DNA of 64,000 nucleotides from Actinomucor elegans (lineage: Eukaryota; Mucoromycota; Mucoromycetes; Mucorales; Mucoraceae): NCBI GenBank assembly GCA_026027325.1, contig JAMSLZ010000007.1, positions 124,001 to 188,000 of the forward strand. Direction: 5' to 3'. The translations under genes and the position numbers were made by a program. The notes beneath the pieces are model-generated. The model was not told the origin of the DNA. It searched no databases and saw nothing but the letters and a program-made list of their open reading frames with translations. This document shows positions 25,004 through 35,574 of this stretch, one piece after another; the first letter of the stretch is position 1; every line of letters starts with the position of its first letter.

Positions 25004-26734
25004 ATGAGTACATGGAAAGATCTTCCTGCCGAAATATTGGACCTTATTTTCAGTATAATAACTGACGAAGAAGCAAAATTAGAGTTCAAATATTCGATTA
25101 GAGAATGCCAACTTACCTGCAAAAATTGGAACCAGCATGCCCAAAGAAAAGCGTATCGATCAATTTATATTCAGCAACCTCATCAATTCAAGCAACTAGT
25201 AGCGACACTGAACTCATCCGAATCAAATCCCGGACAATACTTGAAAGAATTGACTGTAATTGAAGCTGATTGGGGCAGAATAATACCAAAGGAAGAACTG
25301 TTCGAGCAATTTCTAACAAAGTGCCCAAACATTGAAAAAATAACTGCTCCTAACCCCCTTAAGGTCGCTGAAGGTCAAATCTTTGGAATAATACAAAAAG
25401 CTTACGAAAGAGGGTTATGCAACCGTCTTAAGGTTATACCAGTATTACACAGGTTTTCAGGAGCAGGGCCTACTATCCAATACTACAGCGCTAGGTACTG
25501 CCTCCGTAATAACTTAGAAAAACTGGTACTGCATCAAGAGTTAGATAATGAATCGATTTCACCTGTTGATTCACTACAGCAACGTTTGAAGGATTATCCA
25601 AAGGTGCGTCATTTAACTGTTAGAAGGGACTCTTGGACTCTTCCAGAAATACTTTATGGTACTCTTACCGATATACGATCGGTAACTCCATTTCCCAATG
25701 TTGAACGCCTTGATCTTCATATTAATCTATCAGCCAAACTACTGGAATATATTATGCATGTGTTTCCGAATCTCGACTATATCCACATGGAAGCTCGTAA
25801 TTTGATAGATGTGGATGATGAGGATGATAACGTGTATGCCAGTATATCAGACGAACTATGGGTACAATTTTTAAGCCATATGCATCATAGAATCAAGAAC
25901 GGAGGATGTTTAAAAGATCTACCCATCAACGGCATGCCTCGCGTTTTGGCTGACTTTTTCAATACCACAAAATGCTACAAGGATATCTGCATTATATACG
26001 AGCATTTTCAAAACAGCGTGGATATCAGTTTCCAAACAAATTCTACAACTAGTACCGTGCAAGTTACCTTTAAACAAACATCAGATGAAGTTGAACCGCC
26101 TTATAAGCAGCTGTTGCGAGGGATTGGAGGCTTTTTGAAAAGTTTGACATTTATTGGGATTGACGGCGATCCTCCTTTTTTAGACATTGGTTTGGTTTTG
26201 GATACAATATGTCAACAATGCCCATCTTTAGCGTTTCTGACTTTTTCAAAAGTTGAATTCGTTGTCTGTAACCCTGGAACATATACTTATACTTCGGTAA
26301 AAAGTTTGACCATGAAAGATAGTTTGCTTTCGCCTGATGTTTTTCCAGAGCTCTCCACTCGACTACCCGCATTAGTTTATCTCGCGGTTATTAACTATCA
26401 CTATTATGATGAACATTTCCAAGGTGATCGCCCTAATTGCGTTATAGAAATGCCCAGCACGTCCTTTGATATTTTGAATTGGGACATGTCAGATGCTGGC
26501 AATTATTATTACAGTGATGTAAACCTTGCTGTAGAAACGTCTGCAAAGATATATTATTATTACTGCGCTGAAAATAGTAGTGTTACTAAATCCTCTAGTA
26601 TATCGTTTCAAAAGAAGTCTTGGGATGATTTCGACGCATTCTCTTTATATATTCAGTGTCAAAGCATCAAAAGCCTTCAATTACGATTTCGTGGTGGTTT
26701 ATGGGAAATTGATTTCTCAGTGTTAAAATCATAA
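25004..26734 (+). CDS. F-box protein with leucine-rich-repeat-like C-terminus, 576 aa, single exon
   Basis: The N-terminal ~45 residues form an F-box (WKDLPAEILDLIFSIITDEE, then CQLTCKNWNQHAQRKAYRSI), which binds Skp1 in SCF ubiquitin ligases. The remaining ~500 residues have irregular LRR-like spacing: ECQLTC, LKELTV, VRHLTV, VERLDLHINL, LKSLTFIGID and AFLTFSKVEF. These probably form a curved substrate-binding surface. It is intronless, unlike most genes here, and belongs to a type that is highly expanded in zygomycete fungi. The substrate is unknown. Its partner Skp1 is encoded at 48376-49101 in this window, but the two are not adjacent. Confidence 0.85.
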   Translation: MSTWKDLPAEILDLIFSIITDEEAKLEFKYSIRECQLTCKNWNQHAQRKAYRSIYIQQPHQFKQLVATLNSSESNPGQYLKELTVIEADWGRIIPKEELFEQFLTKCPNIEKITAPNPLKVAEGQIFGIIQKAYERGLCNRLKVIPVLHRFSGAGPTIQYYSARYCLRNNLEKLVLHQELDNESISPVDSLQQRLKDYPKVRHLTVRRDSWTLPEILYGTLTDIRSVTPFPNVERLDLHINLSAKLLEYIMHVFPNLDYIHMEARNLIDVDDEDDNVYASISDELWVQFLSHMHHRIKNGGCLKDLPINGMPRVLADFFNTTKCYKDICIIYEHFQNSVDISFQTNSTTSTVQVTFKQTSDEVEPPYKQLLRGIGGFLKSLTFIGIDGDPPFLDIGLVLDTICQQCPSLAFLTFSKVEFVVCNPGTYTYTSVKSLTMKDSLLSPDVFPELSTRLPALVYLAVINYHYYDEHFQGDRPNCVIEMPSTSFDILNWDMSDAGNYYYSDVNLAVETSAKIYYYYCAENSSVTKSSSISFQKKSWDDFDAFSLYIQCQSIKSLQLRFRGGLWEIDFSVLKS

Positions 26735-27726
26735 GCTTATCCTAAACATCTTTATAAAATAAAGGATTACAGCCAAATACGTTTACTATCTATGCGATGC
26801 TGGGGCTAACATTTTATCTGCACCTTTAAAATATTAGCCCAGCATAGCCCGTACCCAGTTCTTTGTGATTTTCGATCTCATTTGTAAGCCTTCGTTCATT
26901 TTACTTACATAGGCAAGAAAATACCATCAAATTACGAATATCTTAAAAAGATCAAGTATTAAGAGTTGATATATCATCAGCTGGATAAGCATCGAAAATG
27001 TGTTTGTCCGTCCTTAATCAAATGGTATACTAAACCTAGATTGATCATTAGATGAAGCGTTTGAAAGTGTGCACGAAATGCATGCGTTTTACAGCCAACT
27101 GTCGACAGATAAGCCCTAATTAACTGTGTTGCAATTGGGCAAAAGTCCTAGTTGATGAAGAAACTGCATTAAGCTAAGTAGTGAAAGTAAACAAACGTGA
27201 CATTAAACTGGGATCGGTTAAAGAGATCTATAAACCTGTCTAGGAGTCTAGCTGACTCAGAATATATGTCATTTAACACAAGCCCCAACAAAATGTGGAT
27301 GGATGACAAAGCTTAAAACAGTCTTTACGAATGCCCATATATTAACCATATGAAAAGTATCCATATATACTAGAATATATTCTCATGCCCAATCCTTATA
27401 TGTTCTAGAAGCCTATGATGTTTATAGCAACGCGTACTCTCTACCTTATGAAAGGTAACTTTACGTTGTAACGCATCTTTGTATATGGTTACATTTGATT
27501 GCTTCCAGAATAAGTGCATTTGTCAATACAATATAACAGGTTCAATTGAATTTTAATATGTACAACTAAAACTCTAGATAAACTACGCATATCCTAATGC
27601 TTCATTATACGTTCGCGCATTGATGGATAGAGATGGTTTTATTATTATGTATACATCATAAAAAGAATCGCATCCATGGTTTTCGTTTGGTATATTTAGA
27701 TAAGATCATTTCCAACTGCCATTCAT
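26735..27726. other. Intergenic between convergent 3' ends
   Basis: No gene is seen. Only short AT-rich ORFs are present. It lies between the stop codons of the F-box gene and MND1. Confidence 0.6.
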
Positions 27727-28620
27727 TTATATAGTATCAAAGTCATCAGGAATACCAAATTGTTTGTCAAATGCGGAACGATCAATACCAAACTTGTTGA
27801 CGCAGTAAGATTGTATTTCCCAGATATTTTCCGTCCAACGATTTGCAGATTCTTTGGCGACTTGAGCAGCATTTTCTAGTATACAAACTATAAGACAATT
27901 ATTCGTTTATCCAATGAAGCCCTTTTACCTTTCTTTTCGTAAAGAATAGGATCATTATCTTTGTACTTTTGAAGCTCTGCATTCAGTTCTTTGGATTTCT
28001 TTCTCAGTTCTTCCAGTTGAAGGAGTAATAATTCGCGTTCTTTTGTATCTTCTCGGTCTTGCTTAGCTTGATCAATCTGGTTTTGCAGCTTCTCTTTTCT
28101 CTCTGTTTCTTTTTTTACTTTATGTTGCAGATCAGACAGTTTATTTCGTTTCTATTACATGATTAGATATTATCCTTGATATGCATAAGACTTACAGTCT
28201 GGATGGCTGCGGATGGATATGACCAGAAGTAGTTTGACGTGCCAATTTTATCAGTAACTACTAGACCATCATCTACCAGACTCATAAGCACATCTTTAAC
28301 AGATTGAGATACTGGGTACAAAACAATAAATCAGTGGTAAAAGTCTATTGCACAATATAGATATATTTACCAACGCCTCTTTTAGGTCCCAGCTTTTCAA
28401 TGTCTTTCAACTGATAAAATTCGCCCTACGCAGTAATCATGACAATAAGAAAAATGACTTTTGCTTTCAAAGTAAAAGCGTCTTTACGGTTTCGTGGAAT
28501 ATGCTTTCAATCCTCTTTCGCTTTTCGTCTAAAGAGAGTCCTTTACGCGACTATGTTTTTTTTTAAATGAATGAGTATAATGGCATTGTCATTTTAAAGT
28601 AACCTTTTTTTTTTTACCAT
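27727..28620 (-). CDS. MND1: Mnd1, meiotic recombination co-factor
   Basis: Mnd1 pairs with Hop2 and stimulates Dmc1/Rad51 strand invasion in meiosis. Reading the minus strand from ATG 28620-28618, the first coding exon is just the ATG, followed by a GTAAAA donor. Later exons give [70 protein letters not shown] (winged-helix domain, about residues 1-85) and a long coiled coil ([18 protein letters not shown] to [13 protein letters not shown]). It ends [19 protein letters not shown] and [10 protein letters not shown]. These match Mnd1 from end to end, including the C-terminal helix that caps the heterodimer. Length is about 205 aa, as usual. No long ORF marks this gene. It is divergent from the zinc-finger gene with very little space between. 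Confidence 0.93.
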
Positions 28621-28697
28621 TGTTGTTTTGAGTTTAAAAAAAAATGAAAGAAACGCGAGTAAAGACTTTGTTCGTTTTTATAGCCGAATGCAACATA
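28621..28697. promoter_or_regulatory. Very short divergent promoter between MND1 and a C2H2 gene
   Basis: Start codons are separated by only 23 bp if the first ATG (28644) of the zinc-finger gene is used, or 77 bp if the second ATG (28698) is used. Any shared promoter must therefore overlap 5' UTRs or coding/intron sequence. No clear TATA box is seen. Confidence 0.5.
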
Positions 28698-29638
28698 ATG
28701 TCTACTATATATACCCCCAAAAAAATAATCTATGCACCCAATGATCCGTTCTTTGAAGAAGGCAATATAGCCATTCGAGCTATATTGTTACAAAGAGAAG
28801 CGCGATCAGCAACAGAAATAGATATGATTGAACAAGAAGCTACAGATCTGTCAAAGTAATCGATATGCTAAACAGTCTTGATTCAAATTGACTAATCGCT
28901 TTATTTATTTTTTGGTAGAGAATACGAGATTCCTCCCATGTATTGCGATAAATGTCATATCGAATTTCCTACGGTTACAGCATTCGAATTGCATTATGAC
29001 GCAATTCATAGAAATGTCTGTTCTGTATGCAATAAAATCTTTCCTGCAGCAAGCTGGCTCCAGCTTCATTTAGATGAGTTTCATGATACCTTGCTGCAAA
29101 TTAAAAAGGACAGAGGAGAGAAGATTGTAAGTGCTATTTACAATATTAATAAATATATTCACCCATGTTTCATTAGTACAAATGCTACGTTGAAAGCTGC
29201 TCAAAGTTGTTCACAACACCACGTATGCGTAGATTACATTTGATAGATAAACACAAGTATCCCAAGTACTTTCCGTTTGATCTGGTTGCTACTGGTACAT
29301 TATCTTTTCAGCAAAAGAAGAAGAGAGATCAAAAGAATAGAGAGCGCATAAAGAAGCATGAGGAAATGCAAAAGCAACCGTCCAAACAGAAATCGTTGCA
29401 AAAGCCAAAGCCAAAACAGGAGCCTGAAGATGTAGATATGATCGATCAGCTCACTTCAAGTATGTCTAAATTGAAAATACCGAAATCCATATCATTTGGA
29501 CATAGGCAACCACCTACATTACCGCAACATCGTTATAAGCAACCTATAGATGTGATCATGACGGAAGATACGCATGAACCTTCAAGAAAATCCAGCCGAA
29601 AAAAGAAAAATGACAACGAAATGATGGATTTTATTTAG
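28698..29638 (+). CDS. C2H2 zinc-finger protein, ZNF511-like, 275 aa
   Basis: Exons are 28698-28855, 28919-29126 and 29177-29638, summing to 276 codons. Three C2H2 fingers follow a short N-terminal region: YCDKCHIEFPTVTAFELHYD, VCSVCNKIFPAASWLQLHLD and KCYVESCSKLFTTPRMRRLH. Next are LIDKHKYPKYFPFD and a Lys-rich coil, then a Ser/Lys tail. The finger spacing and the 'KHKYPKYFPFD' block are the signature of the ZNF511 family, whose function is poorly known. I chose the ATG at 28698 because MSTIYTPKKIIYAPNDPFFE gives a more typical N-terminus; the ATG at 28644 in the same frame would add 18 residues. The stop (TAG, 29636-29638) overlaps the stop of RFC2 on the other strand. Confidence 0.82.
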
Positions 29639-30905
29639 TTTGCTTCAGCAGCAATAGATGCAATATGTACCATTAAATTCAACACTTGTAAATGTTCATC
29701 TGCACCTTGCACAAGATCAATGTCCACTGTGCCCATACACTGCGCAATTTTGGCTTTTTGCAATGTATTCAATGCATCGTTTTTGATAATAGCTTCATGC
29801 ATTTGAGCTACAATATTTTCACCTGAAAAACCTTCATTCATTAAATTCTGCACTTTCTTTTGTATTTGCTTTATATCGTTGGTTGATACTATATCGATCA
29901 AGTCTTGGATCGTTTCCTCAGGAATGATGCCAGCCATTTCATGAATCATACGCGATGTGATAGGTTCACTTCCTTGCAAATTGTATCCACTCTGTAAGAA
30001 CGTAATTGCCTTTCGCAAATCACCATTTGAACATTCAATTAATGTCTTTAATGCACCTGGTGCTAATGACGCACCTTCTTGCTCACAAATGAATTCAATA
30101 CGTGCTTCCAAGTCTGTCACTGGTAATGATTTAAATCTAAATTTGGCACATCGAGAAGTGATAGGTTCAATGATACTACAAGACAATATAAGTATACATG
30201 CATTACTATGTTTAATATATCTTCTTACCGACTAACATAATTACAAACCAAACAAAATCGCGTTGTTTTTGAGTACGTTTCCATAGTACGACGCAAAGCA
30301 GATTGGGCATCTTTGGTCATGGAATCTGCTTCATCCAAAATAACAATCTTATAAGGTGGACAAGGAAACCCACTAATTATTTATGTGAGCTTCATTTCAA
30401 TCCCGGATCCAAATTACTTACTCTACTTTGGCAGTAACAGTAGTTCTGGAAAAATCCTTGACATTTTCACGTACAATTTGAATACCTCTTTCATCGGAAG
30501 CGTTCAGTTCCAATACACGCGATTTCATCAACTTGGGTCCGTATAATTCATTGGCCAAGGCTAAAATAGTTGAGGTTTTACCAGTACCGGGAGGACCGTA
30601 AAAAAGTAAATGAGGCAACTATGTCAATAAAGATTAGATCTTGATCGCCGAATGGTCTAAAGCATAGTAGTTTACATTGTCGGATTGAAGAGCTTTTTTT
30701 AACACCATGACAGCTTGTTCTTGTGAACTAATGTCGTCCATAGTCTTTGGACGGCTATATCAAAGCATTAGCAATGAAACTGACACATTCAATGACCAAG
30801 GACGTACTATTTCTCGACCCAAGGTTGATTCTTTTTTAATAAGTTGGCCTTTTCATTCTTCTCGGTCTTGCTGTTTGCTGTTGATCTAGGCGCAAAGAAA
30901 CTCAT
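29635..30905 (-). CDS. RFC2: Replication factor C small subunit (yeast Rfc2 / human RFC4), 352 aa
   Basis: This is a clamp-loader AAA+ ATPase subunit that opens PCNA at primer ends. Exons 30905-30808, 30754-30676, 30618-30422, 30372-30229 and 30175-29635 sum to 353 codons. Motifs in order are [14 protein letters not shown] (RFC box II), [19 protein letters not shown] (Walker A), [23 protein letters not shown] (Walker B), [19 protein letters not shown] (sensor 1 and the SRC arginine finger) and [12 protein letters not shown] (sensor 2). The C-terminal collar helices end [29 protein letters not shown] and IIEPITSRC place it in the RFC4/Rfc2 group rather than Rfc3, Rfc4 or Rfc5. All catalytic residues are present. 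Confidence 0.94.
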
Positions 30906-31380
30906 TTGGTATGCGTCTATATATAAGGAAGAAGAGAAAAATCGCGTCTTACTGACTGATTTATTTTCGCGTTTTCGGGATCGTGACTTTTTCAGTTCAG
31001 CCAATCAAATCATTTTGAAGTGTTTAGCCAATTGCAGTGAAAGCGTACAAAAATACTTCATTCTCTCAAACATACTTCAAACAAAATCACCTGTAGATTA
31101 ATCGATAAGTCATGAGAAATAGAAAAGCGGTCAAGTTTCCTATTATCAGAACTAAACATGCTTTACAGTATAAGCATATAATTTGATCCACAGAAAACCA
31201 TGTAGCACGCCCATAGTAAAAATAGATAGCATATCTCATAGTGTAAGCATGTAATCAGATCTATAGAAAAAGCATTTCCTTGGCTCAATATAGAAGCATA
31301 AAACATACCTCACGGGGTCTATGGCTAGCATATGTATTGAAACTTAAGATTAATTCACGATCATTCCTCCCCCACTCGGG
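30906..31380. other. Upstream region of RFC2
   Basis: No gene is seen. It carries the RFC2 promoter region on the left and the 3' end of a small minus-strand gene on the right. ACGCGT-type MluI boxes were not seen. Confidence 0.5.
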
Positions 31381-31790
31381 TTATCTCCGGAGAACGATAT
31401 TGATCGAGTGAGCGTAATACGCATAGAACTGATTAGTCTTTCTTCTATTGGAGCTACTATGTGCCTACGTAAGATGAAAAATGAAAATAAATTAGCACAA
31501 TTTCATAATACAACAACGCTTTAATTTATGCATTGGCTATCATTTAACCAACTAACCCTCGTTGTTAATTTTAGAACAACTTCACCGATATCTGCAGGAT
31601 TGTTATAGTCAAACTTTTGATTTTGAAACGACTTAACATGATCATTGAATATACTCAGTTGAGACCCAAGACTCAAATTCGTCAAGTCTACTATGCCATT
31701 ATCACTAAAGTTTGATCAAAAGATAAAGTTCGTAATAAGCACTGCAAGCTTCTACATTTCAACCAACACTTACTAAGCAAAATATTTCAT
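31381..31790 (-). CDS. Small orphan protein, 82 aa, three exons
   Basis: Exons on the minus strand are 31790-31774 (17 nt, beginning ATG AAA TAT TTT), 31704-31557 and 31464-31381. They sum to exactly 83 codons with GT..AG introns of 69 and 92 nt. The predicted protein begins MKYFAYDNGIVDLTNLSLGS, continues with PADIGEVVLKL and has a basic C-terminus ending INIVLRR. No signal peptide or membrane helix is evident. I do not recognise a family. The in-frame TAA just upstream of the ATG supports the start. It is the last gene before the 82-bp satellite. A chance open frame across three exons is possible but unlikely. Confidence 0.5.
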
Positions 31791-32011
31791 TTTTTGCTGT
31801 TAATTGAAAGCTTGTTGCCTATCTCCTCCAAGTTAGTGTCAAGAATTCCCTTTAACCCTGAAAAAAGGATAGAATCAGTTCACACTTTCAAAAAAGAAAA
31901 AAGATTGGAAGTTAGAAAAGAGAATGTAGGGAACCAACCCTATGACTTTTCATTTTTATTTTTATTTATATTCTAAATTCTATATTTAACAAGAATAGTT
32001 TCAGCAATACC

Positions 32012-35000
32012 GTTGCAGCCAGCTTATACTCAACCAAAGCTTATAATTGGCGCTAAAGTGGAGTTTAAGCTTGTCAACGATATAATTATATCGTTGATGG
32101 ACGATTTACGCCCAACCAACGCTTATGATTGGCGTCAAAGTGGATTTTAAGCTTGTCAACGGTATAATTATATCGTTGATGGACGATTTACGCCCAGCCA
32201 AAGCTTATTATTGGCGTCAAAGTGGATTTTAAGCTTGTCAAAGATATAATTATATCGTTGATGGACGATTTACGCCCAGCCAAAGCTTATTATTGGCGCT
32301 AAAGTGGATTTTAAGCTTGTCAACGGTATAATTATATCGTTGATGGCTGATTTACGCCCAACCAGCGCTTATGATTGGCGTCAAAGTGGATTTTAAGCTT
32401 GTCAACGATATAATTATATCGTTGATGGACGATTTACGCCCAGTCAAAGCTTATAATTGGCGCCAAAGTGGATTTTAAGCTTGTCAACGGTATAATTATA
32501 TCGTTGATGGTTGATTTACGCCCAGCCAAAGCTTATTATTGGCGTCAAAGTGGATTTTAAGCTTGTCAACGGTATAATTATATCGTTGATGGTTGATTTA
32601 CGCCCAGCCAAAGCTTATAATTGGCGCTAAAGTGGATTTTAAGCTTGTCAACGATATAATTATATCGTTGATGGTCGATTTACGCCCAGCCAAAGCTTAT
32701 AATTGGCGCTAAAGTGGATTTTAAGCTTGTCAACGATATAATTATATCGTTGATGGTCGATTTACGCCCAACCAGCGCTTATGATTGGCGTCAAAGTGGA
32801 TTTTAAGCTTGTCAACGATATAATTATATCGTTGATGGACGATTTACGCCCAGTCAAAGCTTATAATTGGCGCCAAAGTGGATTTTACGCTTGTCAACGG
32901 TATAATTATATCGTTGATGGTTGATTTACGCCCAGCCAAAGCTTATGATTGGCGCTAAAGTGGATTTTAAGCTTGTCAACGATATAATTATATCGTTGAT
33001 GGTCGATTTACACCCAGCCAACGCTTATGATTGTCGCTAAAGTGGATTTTAAGCTTGTCAACGATATAATTATATCGTTGATGGTTGATTTATGTCCAAC
33101 CAGCGCTTATAATTGGCGCCAAAGTGGATTTTAAGCTTGTCAACGATATAATTATATCGTTGATGGCTGATTTATGCCCAACCAACGCTTATGATTGGCG
33201 TCAAAGTGGATTTTAAGCTTGTCAACGATATAATTATATCGTTGATGGTTGATTTATGCCCAACCAGCGCTTATAATTGGCGCCAAAGTGGATTTTACGC
33301 TTGTCAACGGTATAATTATATCGTTGATGGAGGATTTACGCCTAACCAACGCTTATGATTGGCGTCAAAGTGGATTTTAAGCTTGTCAACGATATAATTA
33401 TATCGTTGATGGTCGATTTACGCCCAGTCAAAGCTTATAATTGGCGCTAAAGTGGATTTTAAGCTTGTCAACGATATAATTATATCGTTGATGGCTGATT
33501 TACGCCCAACCAACGCTTATAATTGGCGCCAAAGTGGATTTTAAGCTTGTCAACGGTATAATTATATCGTTGATGGTTGATTTACGCCCAGCCAAAGCTT
33601 ATTATTGGCGTCAAAGTGGATTTTAAGCTTGTCAACGGTATAATTATATCGTTGATGGTTGATTTACGCCCAGCCAAAGCTTATTATTGGCGTCAAAGTG
33701 GATTTTAAGCTTGTCAACGGTATAATTATATCGTTGATGGTTGATTTACGCCCAGCCAAAGCTTATTATTGGCGTCAAAGTGGATTTTAAGCTTGTCAAC
33801 GGTATAATTATATCGTTGATGGTTGATTTACGCCCAGCCAAAGCTTATAATTGGCGCTAAAGTGGATTTTAAGCTTGTCAACGATATAATTATATCGTTG
33901 ATGGTCGATTTACGCCCAACCAGCGCTTATGATTGGCGTCAAAGTGGATTTTAAGCTTGTCAACGATATAATTATATCGTTGATGGTCGATTTACGCCCA
34001 GTCAAAGCTTATAATTGGCGCCAAAGTGGATTTTACGCTTGTCAACGGTATAATTATATCGTTGATGGTTGATTTACGCCCAGCCAAAGCTTATTATTGG
34101 CGTCAAAGTGGATTTTAAGCTTGTCAACGATATAATTATATCGTTGATGGACGATTTACGCCCAGCCAAAGCTTATGATTGGCGCTAAAGTGGAGTTTAA
34201 GCTTGTCAACGATATAATTATATCGTTGATGGAGGATTTACGCCTAACCAGCGCTTATAATTGGCGCTAAAGTGGATTTTAAGCTTGTCAACGATATAAT
34301 TATATCGTTGATGGTCGATTTACGCCCAGTCAAAGCTTATAATTGGCGCCAAAGTGGATTTTACGCTTGTCAACGGTATAATTATATCGTTGATGGCTGA
34401 TTTACGCCCAACCAACGCTTATGGTTGGCGCTAAAGTGGATTTTAAGCTTGTCAACGATATAATTATATCGTTGATGGCTGATTTACGCCCAACCAACGC
34501 TTATGGTTGGCGCCAAAGTGGATTTTAAGCTTGTCAACGGTATAATTATATCGTTGATGGTTGATTTACGCCCAGCCAAAGCTTATGATTGGCGTCAAAG
34601 TGGATTTTAAGCTTGTCAACGATATAATTATATCGTTGATGGTTGATTTACGCCCAGCCAAAGCTTATAATTGGTGCTAAAGTGGATTTTAAGCTTGTCA
34701 ACGATATAATTATATCGTTGATGGCTGATTTACGCCCAACCAACGCTTATGGTTGGCGCCAAAGTGGATTTTAAGCTTGTCAACGGTATAATTATATCGT
34801 TGATGGTTGATTTACGCCCAGCCAAAGCTTATTATTGGCGTCAAAGTGGATTTTAAGCTTGTCAACGATATAATTATATCGTTGATGGTTGATTTACGCC
34901 CAGCCAAAGCTTATGATTGGCGTCAAAGTGGATTTTAAGCTTGTCAACGATATAATTATATCGTTGATGGTTGATTTACGCCCAGCCAAAGCTTATAATT

Positions 35001-35363
35001 GGCGCTAAAGTGGATTTTAAGCTTGTCAACGGTATAATTATATCGTTGATGGCTGATTTATGCCCAACCAGCGCTTATGATTGGCGCTAAAGTGGATTTT
35101 ACGCTTGTCAACGATATAATTATATCGTTGATGGTCGATTTACGCCCAGTGAAAGCTTATGATTGGCGCCAAAGTGGATTTTAAGCTTGTCAACGATATA
35201 ATTATATCGTTGATGGACGATTTACACCCAGCCAACGCTTATGATTGTCGCTAAAGTGGATTTTAAGCTTGTCAACGATATAATTATATCGTTGATGGTC
35301 GATTTACGCCCAACCAACGCTTATGATTGGCGTCAAAGTGGATTTTAAGCTTGTCAACGATAA
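32012..35363. repeat. 82-bp tandem satellite, 40 complete palindromes plus a truncated copy
   Basis: A monomer of exactly 82 bp repeats head to tail. The anchor TATATCGTTGATGG ends at 32100, 32182, 32264, 32346, 33740, 35052 and 35298, all multiples of 82 apart, so there are 39 full periods without net insertion or deletion. Each monomer carries a perfect 24-bp inverted repeat centred on AATT (core AACGATATAATTATATCGTT; a G/A change at one position in many copies) and two or more AAGCTT-like sites flanking a GTGGATTTTAAGC block. The second half varies (CCAACC/CCAGCC, GATTGGCGTC/AATTGGCGCT). The array contains no ORF. The right edge is cut inside the palindrome at GTCAACGATA and abuts the DIRS element. 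Confidence 0.97.
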
Positions 35364-35392
35364 AATACCGAAGTTGGCGAGACGAAGACAGT

Positions 35393-35488
35393 AAATGTGG
35401 TACATGCTCTCTGAGCCACGCTTTATTTTCCGTTAAATATAATAATAAAATACTTGTTTCCCTTTTTCCCCATATCTTTTTATGCTAG
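35393..35488 (+). repeat. DIRS left inverted terminal repeat
   Basis: The block from AATGTGGTACATGCTCTCTG through CACGCTTTATTTTCC and TACTTGTTTCCCTTTTTCCC matches the reverse complement of 38958-39046 with few differences. These include GTTAAATATA versus TTTAAATAAA and one extra C in the C-run. Confidence 0.9.
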
Positions 35489-35574
35489 CTAATGTAAAAT
35501 ATAATTCAATTTTTTTTGAGGGGAGGGAAATGTGATAATATATAGTGAAAAAGTATAATTGGAAAAGTATAAAT

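Noticed and set aside
32012..35363. CRISPR-like array
   Set aside because: The repeats are head-to-tail with no unique spacers, and the window is eukaryotic. It is a satellite.
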